Shown one piece after another: positions 40,801-52,800 of a DNA stretch of 64,000 nucleotides; the first letter of the stretch is position 1, and every line of letters starts with the position of its first letter. The stretch comes from Unio delphinus (Eukaryota; Mollusca; Bivalvia; Unionida; Unionidae): NCBI GenBank assembly GCA_029339505.1, contig JAQISU010000022.1, positions 14,586,001 to 14,650,000 of the forward strand, written 5' to 3'. The notes under the pieces are model-generated. The model saw only the letters and a list, made by a program, of their open reading frames with translations. It was not told where the DNA came from and made no database searches. A program made the translations under genes and the position numbers.

Positions 40801-43800
40801 TCCAAAAGCAGGGCTTTGAGGTTTGTAAGAATTATTTCTTAATACAAAAAGCTAATGTAGTTGAAATACAATAAATTCAATATTTGACAAGATTGTGTTG
40901 TGTGTAGGTAGCATTAATGCCATAATTTTGTGGATTTATTTGATTTTTTAATGCTCATGTTGAAAAAAAGGAATAAATGATGACATTACAAGGTAGTACC
41001 TTGTTTTTATAATCAAATAACTGTTTTATCTATTTCATTGCAATGTGCAGTGGGAAGGAGGGATAAATGCAATAAAATTGATTTCGTTCCTTAAGTATTG
41101 GGACACATGACCTAGGTGTACAAATCTTTCACAACTTTTACAGTAACCCCAAAAATGCATTAATGAAAAACAGATTGATTCAACATGAAAATGTTATGGC
41201 AGATCTACCTTGTGTTTTGTAGCTTGCCACAATTGACCATTCCTGTTGCTGCACAGGGTTCTCTGGGCCGATATGAAATTTTCTGAAGTTAGTGTTTCCA
41301 ATTTCACACTGATAATTGTTCCATTCCTTTTGTTTCTGTGCCTCGGTCTAAAAGAAAAGTAAAAGCTTTGCATTCATGAGAAATCAGAAAACAAAAAGCA
41401 TGTTTTAGCTTACAAAACAAAACTATACTTGACTGCAACCAGATATCTCTTACTAAATTTTATTGCAAACAAATATAATTCTAAAACTTTCTTATACAAC
41501 CTGATATCACCATACTGGATTCTTTTGCAAAACGATATCACCGTACTATATATTCCCTTGCAACCAGTTTTTACTGTAGCATGTTCTAATGCTGCCGGAT
41601 ATTGCAGGCCTTTTCTGAACAGCTAACTTCCGATGTATGCAAACTTTTCATGCAACTCTTGTTTCCAAGAGTTGTAGGATAACTCAAACTCATGCATCTC
41701 TACATTCTCAGTTTCAATGCCTTTAATTTTCATATGATTTTAATACCAATCATTTAATCATTTTACAAATCCTAATTCTGTTTTGTTTTTAACCAAATAA
41801 TTTCATAATTTTTTTAGTCATCACTAAAAACAAATATTTTTTGAAGCAATGTTTCATGCAAAGTTCATGGATGTATAAATAATTACATAACCATTGGATG
41901 TATAAATAATTACATGACCATTGGATGTATAAATAATTACATGACCATTGGATGTATAAATAATTACATGACCATTGGATGTATAAATAATTACATGACC
42001 ATTGGATGTATAAATAATTACATGACCATTGGATGTATAAATATTACATGACCATTGGATGTATAAATAATTACATGACCATTGGATGTATAAATAATTA
42101 CATGACCATTGGATGTATAAATAATTACATGACCATTGGATGTATAAATAATTACATAACCATTGGATGCCATTCATTCCAATATAAGCCTATCTACACC
42201 ATGATGGATCAAACATATACAGGCGCCTTGTCCTAGCAACTTCTTTTGGATTTTATGAGTTGCCTCCCTTAATATTTAATGCCAACTTACTGAGTGTGAT
42301 GCATTGATTAGCTGAAAACTGAGGCAGCAATTGACCTAAAAAGGATACTTCATAAGTTTAATATCCAAAGTATGACCATGTACCAGAGTGAAGCCATTAG
42401 AGGTTTATCTGAGTGAAAGGTATTTGTGCAAACATTGGACCAACACTGGAAAATTGCTCATTTATCAGTCCATTCAAATTGTGTGCTCCCCTGGTCTCAA
42501 TCAAGTAGGATGCTCTAGTGTACTGCAATGCCAAATATATATTCTCTTGCAGCAAATTATCATACCAATACATTCACCCCTTATTTTATTACTACAAGTG
42601 CTGAATATATACAGTTCTTACCTTTTTCTTCTGTTTCTTATAATCCTGGGCAACAAGGCTTTCCTTCAAATTTTGGTCATCCATATCTGCACAGTCCCTC
42701 AGCTGGTTACACTGATTCAAGTACAGAACATTCACCTACAAAAAGAACGTTCTTATAGAAAACACACACCAAGGAAGATAGATCACATCAGCCATCTCAA
42801 AACATGCCATCTTTACACACCATCTCAAAACACTACAAGCAAATAATATCCAAGTGTGCTGTGTCATCAATTTATCTCCAATAAAATAAAAATTACAGAA
42901 ATAAAATGTAAAATAGAGAGACAGACAAAATGGAGGGATGTATATATTGCTATTGACCTCCCTGTGTTAAATGGCAGAGGACCAAACAGAGTAAATAATA
43001 GCTTGATTTTTTAGTATGGTTAATGAGGTTTACATCACAGCGATTCCATGATTGCAATATTGTGCCAAGGCAAGTAGAGACAAGTGCCCTGCATAAGGAG
43101 GAACATTCCAAAGATGCCTACCATGGATAATCCAATGTGGGAATCAAACTCTCACCATTATGGTCCAAGAGCAACCAAGACAATAGTACTACCGTATTTT
43201 TGTGCATATAACACGTTTTTACAATCAGCGCAACCCCCCAGCACTGTATATAAGTGCATTCTCCCAGGGTTCTTATTACAGCTAAAAGCGCATCGATGAA
43301 ATTCGAACAACCACCCTAATAAACTGGTGACAATAAAAGATTTCTTTCATACAAATACAGTATAAATGAGGTTTATTCAAATCTTTAAGTAAAAAAAAAA
43401 AACATTTTGAAGTTGACACAGTGTTGCGCCGCTTGCATGTCTGTACGTTATAGTATGTAATGGATATCTTTTATTCGCACAAGACATACACTAACTTGCA
43501 TTATAAGAATATATCTCTTATAATTTCTATGTAGGACAAAAACCGATAATCAGTTTATAATCGGATTTCTACAAACGATAATCAGTTTTGGAAAAAAAAA
43601 CGATATTAACATACTGGCATGCGTGCATTCCAGCCGCAAATTAGCGAAAATCAGTAAATACACATAGTTTTATAGCAGTTGCTCTTTTGCCTCTGTTTAC
43701 GCGAAAAATATTACGACACGGCATTTACAACTGTACTGGTAATATCGGTATATATCACGAGCAGAAAGGGATAAAGGCACCAGCATTAAATCGCTGAATG

Positions 43801-46800
43801 GTGAGCGAGAGATGATAAACAGCCTCGTAACACATATCAGATGAGGCACCTCTGGCAGTCATGTGTTCCAGCAGGCCTGTGTTGGTTACTGCGTGGTATA
43901 TGCATGACTGCGCAATCCAAGATATTTTTTACACAAACACAGAATTACTGCGTGTTCTCTGCGTTATACACGTAGGCGCATTAAATGCACGAAAATACAG
44001 TAATGGAAGAAACTTCTGCACACAAGATCTTATTTACCCCTAGGACAAATTGAGTTATCAATCTGAGGTCCAAATACCTTACAGCTTTAAAGAGTGATGG
44101 AGATGGGCGGTGGGAGGTAAGAAAGAGTAATTTTTGGATATACAACAAAAATGACAATCAACATGGTTCAACATCTATACGTCTGGGCACCCTTAACCAG
44201 TACAAATATTGGGGGACTTGTGGAGGTTTGCTAGAAGGTAGTTCTTCTACTAGTAGTGCAAACAGAAAGAAAAAAAAAGGTATGAGGTTGCAGCCAAGAA
44301 ACTATAAAACTAAAATTAAATTCCAAATGAATAACCAATATTTCCATCTGATACCAGAAAGTATAGCTAATTAAGTTAGGTTCCTGATCATGAAGCTATT
44401 TGAATTATATACAGAAATGCAAACAAAAAGCATATTAATTACCAAGACTAGATTAAATAGCAACCCCAGGCTAACACGGTCAACACGCCAGTTTACCTGG
44501 AAATCTGATGAAACTGTTGAGCAAGTGTTGAACTTTCATTGCAGCATCAATACATGTCATTTAATTGTAACACATTTTATATATTGTAAAAGCTAATAAA
44601 ATTATCTACAATGATTATGTTTTCTTTTTATATTTTATGCTATATTAATGGAATTATTACTCCATAATCATCAAAAATTACCGATTTCATGTGTCATTGG
44701 AAAAAGCGTTAATCATGCCGCAATCGTGTGACCCTACTCTTCTTTGTAACAAAATGTGGGTTATTAAAACTTTATGAATATTCATGGAATTTTCAATCCA
44801 ATCAGTGGAGATGTAAACAATTCGGTCAGTGGTTGTAGCAATTTCCTATGATATTCCTACGCAAAGAAATAATCCCTCAAACTTTACGCAGATTTGACCA
44901 TAAATTTGACAATTTAAATAAATGCAACATATACCATCAAAATCGGCATATTCCAAGCTTTATAATAATACCAAATTTATATTTCGGAAACATTTTTAAA
45001 TCACCCGCAACGAGCATCGAATTTGTAAAATATTAGAATCACCCTGTGTCGACATTTGCCGCCATATTTGAATTTTATAACAGCTGATGAAGATGTCAAC
45101 TTTTCCACAACCGATGTTCCAATCTTATTATTATTTAAGTACAAATTGGTGTGCAAGAAGAATAAGGAAATATATTTTTTTTTATAGTTTTTATCGTAAT
45201 AATGCTCGTCTACGGTTTAGACAGCATACAGTTGCAAAATGAACACGCAAACTTAAAGCATAGATTTTTGTCTGCTATAAATAGGATTAAGTTCGATGCT
45301 GTAAATATCTCAACTGACAAACTTTAATCGGTTTTAAAATATGTTCTACCTCATATTCATTATTCATTTGTTTTGGGACACTGATAAAATTATGAGATTA
45401 AATTCACATCAGACAAATGCAAAGTTTTGCTATGATTTTTTTGAAAAAATTTTTTACTTTGACAAAACGTAGCAACTTAATTACACGCACACTTCAAGTG
45501 GGATCTTAAATTCAAAATGCATTGATGATATTTGATAGCATTAATAATGTTTTCCAAATAGAAAGAAAATAAAGTCGACAAAGTGATAATTTATTTTTGC
45601 AGGTATATGATATTGAAAGTTTAACATTCAAAGTGAAAGATAGCTGCATTCCCTGGTCCATTCTGCAAGGAACTAAATATAACAACACAGGACTTAAAAG
45701 ATGAAAATAACTTTAATCTAATTCAGGAACTAATAAATGGACTTGTCCTTGAAATCAATTCATACACTGAACACCGTGGCAAAAACTTGTATTCCTTGTT
45801 CAATATTATTTCAAAGTTGAACTCCAACTTTGAATGTCTGAATGTCAAATCTCTAAAAACAAAAGTTAGTAGAGTATGTGAACAGAAAAAAAAAAACTTA
45901 AGCAAGTTAAAAAAGAAAGTTTCTGGGTTAAAAATGTAAAGGAGCTAATGAGTGCCACATTCAGTCCATATTTGAGCACACAAAAATATGAACAGTGTTT
46001 TGTGATGAAGCAGATACACCGGAAACTATTCAGCAGATAGAAAATGACAATTTAAGCAAAAATGAATTTTGCACTAAGAAAAATCCCACTGATGTTCAGG
46101 CAAGTGGTAATCTTGTTGATAGTGATGATAATGATGATGAAACTCTGAAAAAAGAAACTTTCTTAAGTATTCAAATAAGAAACAGTTGAAACAGTGCTCA
46201 AAAATTCAGAAGAAAATTGCAGAAAATACTGACAAGTTAGAAAACATTAAAAACAGGATTGGTCACTATTCTGTGCGAAATGTAAATAAAAGATGAGACC
46301 TCAAAGAAACACTTGCAAGCATTGTGTGGCTTGAAACGATTAGTCAGCAGGCAAGAGAACCAAATAAAGATGATGACTGAAAAATTGAAAGAAAGTGGAC
46401 TCAAGCTTGAAACTGACTAATGAGAACCAAGCATCAGCTGACATAATTACTGTATCGACAGAGCAAGAATTATTTCTGAGAAAAGAAATAGAAATCAAAG
46501 ATCTTGTCACTTCAGAAAAGCAACAGTTATTTAAGAACTGAAATTAAAAGTCTCTTCTTGAAATTGAAACTGAGAGTCTTTTGTACCTGATGATAATGAA
46601 AGATGTAATGCCAAATGTGACAGCTGTAAAATGATTAGATCTCAAATACTAGACAAGGAGAACAAAGAAGCACAAGTTGAAGAAGATGTTGATGAAATTA
46701 TAAATGAAAGTATCAAGACTAAAAATGAAGATGGAAGCTATAGACGCGAAGTTCGTCTTTGTGTCATTGAACTGGTTGGGTTAGAAGTTGCGTGTTAAGA

Positions 46801-49800
46801 CATATCTTAGGAAAAAGTTTAGACAGATCAGATTTGCCAAACCCAACAACAACTCAAGCAATAGTCGATGCAGGACATTACATAGCAAAAATATTTATTT
46901 CAGAAAAACTCAATAAAGCTGAAAACTGGGGCTTAGGTAGGGATGGTACAACACAGAAAAAGCAGAAAATTGTAGACACTTCAATAACACTTGACAGTGG
47001 TGATATGATCAGTTTACGATTTGATCGAGTTTATAAAGAGAATGCAATTTCTACAAATGTTACAAAGAACTACCTGAAAGAGCTCAGTAAGCTTCATGCA
47101 AACATGGTCAAGGAAGAAACAGAAGATGAAGCAACATTTGTGGCCCAGTCTTTAGAGAAATTATCTTACACAATGAGCGATAGAGCAACCAATGAAAAAT
47201 TGGCCAATAAGTTGTTAGAAGAATAGCGTGATGATGTTCTGATAGACTTTGAAGAGGACAAAGGTATTGTTCATCATTTCTACTGTATGGCTCATGTGCT
47301 TCTTGGCTTCCATAGCTACACCAAACCCGGCATTAAAAAATTAGAAACTGAACTAGTCAATTCAGTGGGACCGATTGGACGTGATGCTCTACCAGTGTTC
47401 CAGTATTGGAGTAAAAAAGAAACTGTCATTGAGCGGGTTATTTGTACATCAGAAGTGTCTGGACCAGCTGTTGACCACAATGCAATACTGGACAGGTGGG
47501 ATGCACACTGCATGGCAAATGGTATTAAGTCAGTAATAGGAAATTACAGAGACAATAGGTTTAATGCAGTATTTGAAACTTTAGCCGAAGTATTTATCCA
47601 TAGACAGGACTTTATAAAAGTTATTGAAACATTGGACAATCCCAATCTGAAGCTAAAATCTGTATTAATGGATTTAAAGTCTGACATAGTCTGTACATTT
47701 TTACAGTGCTTTGGTCTATTTTTAATGCAGATGATAAGACCATACTGGAATCTCATCACCACAGGCAAAGTAATTTATCTAGACCTTTCACAACATATTC
47801 TGGAAATGAAACAATTTTTACAACAGTCTATGGAAACACCCACTCATCTTCTGAACCAAAATGAACATTGGTCACCAAATGAACCCTTAAATATAGGAAA
47901 GGTCAATCATCAAAGATTAGCTGACTGTTTTCAATAAAATAAAAAAAAGAGACCAGAGATCTGCTGTTGAAGACCATCGTAACTGTTGCCTCGGCAATGG
48001 TTGCAGTAATCGACAAACAGCTGATATACTTTCTTGATGGTGGAAAGTACCATGTCGATGCTGAAATGATCAGTGAAACGGAAGAACAGAAAACAAATTT
48101 TGCTCATCTTACTAATCTTGGGTATGAGCATCACTTTGACGATCTGGACATCAGAGGTGGCGACCTAGTGCATCAATGCACCACCATACATCTGTACAGT
48201 TGTTGAAACTTTACAGAATTCCCATGATGAGGTTGCTAAGTGAAATGAAGCCTGATAATCATCATAGCATTCTGCTTTCGGCACGAAAAGGTGATCATGA
48301 AATGAGACAAGACCACATATCAAACGAAAAAAAAGTTGTGGCTGAAATTCACACAGAAATGGTCACAAAGAAAGGGCAAAAAAGGAAAGGATCTGCTGCT
48401 GAAAGAGGGAAAGAGAATCAGCGGAAAGTTTCGGTCGATTCCCATGACATAATGTTTAAAAGATTAAACCACGTGTTCAGAGAAAATGAGGCAATTGCTT
48501 ACCAAGACTCCTGGTATCCTGGTATTGTTGAAAAAGTGAAGGATAATCAAACAGCAAGTGTGAAGTTCATGTCACCATGCAGAAAGGAAGGGTACTTTCA
48601 ATGGCCTTGTAGGGCAGACACACAAATTGTTGACAAGAAGTTTATTCTGTCAAACAAGTTCATTCCCGATTGCATAAATTCAGGTTGACAATGGTACATC
48701 AAAGAGTTTAATGAAATTGAAAAGCAGTATAAAAACTTTAAATGTACATACTGTCAATTCTTCATTTTTTTTCTTCTTCTATACAAGGAATTAGTGACAT
48801 TGTTTAACATCATAATATGTTTTAAATTAGGTCCTACAACATTGTTTCAATCACAATATTGAAAAAACATTTCATTTTTGTTGTTTTTGAAGTTGTTTAC
48901 TTACATATGGACTTTTGCTAATGTGATACATTTGTATTAAGTTAACTGCCATAAAAGTTGTGATTTTTTTTATATACAAGATTTTCAGTTATAAATGAAA
49001 ATAGTGAAGTCAGACAACATATTTAATGAGTAATGCATTCAGCAGGAAAAATGCAATCAGAATATCAAATTTCATACTAATATCTCACCAAATAAGAAAG
49101 TTATAACATTTTTATAGAAATCAAATTTTACTTCGGTTCCATGACTGGCACATAATCTGAATACATTTACATAAGATACAAATTCTAGAAATTTTTTAAT
49201 ATTTTGGAACTTAAAAGTTACCTAACTTTTTTTCTAATAGAGATATTTTTAAACAATAAACTGTTTTGGAATGCTGTTAAAAAGATCTACATGAAGAAAA
49301 CAAGTGTTTGCATTTGTTTCAATATCCAAAAAATGACTGGGGTTGCTAGATTAAACAAAATCTGATTGGCTAATGAACACTACATATGTAATGAAGATCT
49401 TGTGTACATTAGTTTCTACCCATAGTTCTAGTGTCTTGGTTGCTCTTGGACTTGTGAAGGGCTGCCTTCACAATACCACATGCACTGCATGTTGTGACTG
49501 AAATGGAGAAATATCTGACCAAATAAACACCTCAGCCAGTTATAAATATTTGAAAGTTCACTGTAATAATTGATTTATTTAAATGGCTATAGAAAAGTCT
49601 GCATTTCTTTCATTAATTTACTATATTTTTAACCAAAGAGTACTCTAGCAGGGAAATATGTTTTTCCATAAATATTAGCAGTTAATTGCTAGATGGACCA
49701 AATCAACAAAAGGAGAAAATTTAAGTTCATCAGGCAGTTGCTAATAACCTAATTCCCAGCATGGAGTACATCTCACCAGTAATGAAGTTCGATGTTCCTA

Positions 49801-52800
49801 AAGGTGTTGCCATGATCATGATGACACTTTTAAAACAATGACATAAAATAAAACAACTTTCCTACCTAAATATGTAATCTATCTTTATCCAAGATATCTG
49901 CAAAATGTTGGTCATGTCTTTGAGTGAGGTATTTTACTATCTGTTGCAAACTGTTTCCACAATGAATATATGCACAATGAATATATGCACAATGAATATA
50001 TGCACAACGAATATATGCACAACGGATATATGCACAATGAATATATGCACAATGAATATATTCACAATGAATATATGCACAATGAATATATGCACAATGA
50101 ATATATGCACAATGAATATATTCACAATATATGCACAATGAACATATGCACAATGAACATATGCACAATGAACATATGCACAATGAACATATGCACAATG
50201 AACATATGCACAATGAACATATGCACAATGAATATATGCACAATGAATATATGCACAATGAATATATTCACAATGAATATATGCACAATGAATATATGCA
50301 CAATGAATATATCCACAATGAATATATGCACAATGAATATATGCACAATGAACATCACAATGAATATATGCACAACGAATATATGCACAATGAATACATG
50401 TGCAATGAATATATGCACAATGAATATATTCACAATGAATATATGCACAATGAATATATGCACAATGAATATATTCACAATGAATATATGCATAATGAAT
50501 ATATGCACAATGAATACATGCGCAATGAATACATGCACAATGAATATATTCACAATGAATATATACACAATGAATATATGCACAATGAATATATGCACAA
50601 TGAATATATGCACAATGAATATAAGCACAATGAATATATGCACAATGAATACATGTGCAATGAATATATGCACAATGATCACAATGAATATATACACAAT
50701 GTATATATGCACAATGAATATATACACAATGAATATATGCACAATATGCACAATGAATATATGCACAATGAATATAAGCACAATGAATATATGCACAATG
50801 AATACATGTGCAATGAATATAAGCACAATGAATATATGCACAATGAATATATGCACAATGAATATATACACAATGAATATATGTACAATGAATATATGCA
50901 CAATGAATATATGCACAATGAATATATGCACAATGTGCAGGCAGATCTAGGTCTATGCTGTTTGTTGCGAGTATTCAGTAAAACAAACCTCACAATATTT
51001 CAACAATTTTTATTCAACAATCAAAATGTGTTATTCTACAAATTTTTCAGGAAATGCATGACTTCTAAATTTCTCATTTCCAAGAACCCACAACCTTTTG
51101 AAAAATTGCATCTATGACACTTTTAATATTTGTTCATACAAGGTATGGACAGCAAGAAATATAGTGAGAAAACAATTTTCTTCTTTCATCTTTTCAACCC
51201 ACCAAGCCCAAGTGCAAACTATGAGCTGTATGAGTTATTGGGGGGGGGGGGGGAAACCTATCTGATAAAATGGGTGGATCATAAAATGGCATTATTATTT
51301 ACCCCACTGAAAGAGGGATATATATCCCAAACCCCAAACATTGAGTGGCCTCTCTTCAGTACATTTTTTTTATCTCAAGGTTCTAAAGTCATTTTGGGCA
51401 TGGTCCATTCCTCTCACATTGTTCTTACAACCCTAATAAGTTTATTTTCAAGGACTTCCAAATGTTGTACAGGAGTATTTTGTGTTTGCTTATATCAAAC
51501 CATGACCATATTGTTACTCTGCATTATTTCATCTGGCAAATTTGATTCCATATTATTTATCATTTTTGGAAATTACATAAAAAGAAAAACTTTCTAATAT
51601 AAATCAAGTTAAATATTGTATTCCCTACAATAAATTCAATGTTTCTGGAAAAGTTCAAGATATTTTGCGACAAAATCAAGGACTACTCCAGAATAAAACC
51701 ATCCATTTTTAATTCAAGCTGTTTTTATGACAATCGTTCAAATCCAAGATTACTTCAGAGATGTATGAACTGTGTATCATATACCTGATACAGAGATGTA
51801 TAAACTGTGTATCATATACCTGATACAGATATGTATGAACTGTGTATCATATACCTGATACAGAGATGTATGAACTGTGTATCATATACCTGATACAGAG
51901 ATGTATGAACTGTGTATCATATATCTGATACAGAGATGTATGAACTGTGTACCTGATCAGCAAGTTGACGCAGTTTAGTATCATCTAGTTCCTCTCTGAT
52001 CCATTTTAGCACAATTTTTAAAATCTCTCGACCCTCACTGCTTTCAACATTATCCTCAGCACCTGCAACACAGATAAATAAGAAAATGAAGTTTATGGTT
52101 ATATGAAATAGAAATTTTTACTTTCTCATTGAACAACTTGTATGCATAACTACATAACTCTTATAATTTTTCAGTGAAAAGACTATAAAAAGAACATAAC
52201 ATGATGCAAATATAAAATTCATCGTCTCGTTTCTTAGTTATCTTTAATTTGGATTAGACAGCAATGTATTCTTACTGGTTTTCATTGCTCTAATTGGTTC
52301 GTATTATTGGTGCTCAACAGTTCCCATATTTGAAGAGAACAAAATACCTTGAAAATGAAAATAGATCTTAAAAAAATGTGTACATAATAATTCAATCTTT
52401 CACAACCGGAGATTTATCATATTTTTTTTCTAATTTGAAGTAATTGTTACTTAACCTATATAAATCAGAAATGTAAAGAGAATCTTGTGAAACCCTTCTT
52501 AACCAGACATATATCCCAATTATCTCTAACTGAAAATGATCCTTATTTTCCATATGTACTCACCTACTTTTTCTGCAATTTTAATCAGACAAAATGTTCA
52601 TGTGATTAAAATCAGGTCACAAAAATATGCATTTTCCCCAAGAATCTGTAGTATCAAAACTTTTAAAGACATTTATTCTCCCTTTTGGTCTGACCTATTG
52701 CCTGTTGGATAAATGTCATTTGCAAAATAACAATAAGCAAAACGTTTCTTTGATCATGCAAACATTTTGTAACACAAAATATGTGCAGTTTCAAGTGATT

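Noticed and set aside
41854..42236. Possible CRISPR array or repeat protein
   Set aside because: The 27-bp units abut each other with no unique spacers, and this is animal nuclear DNA; it is a minisatellite.
49866..51117. Open frames of 269, 326 and 328 codons on both strands (Met-His-Asn-Glu-Tyr type repeats)
   Set aside because: They are the 15-bp minisatellite read in different frames. Openness on both strands follows from the period and unit composition, not from selection.
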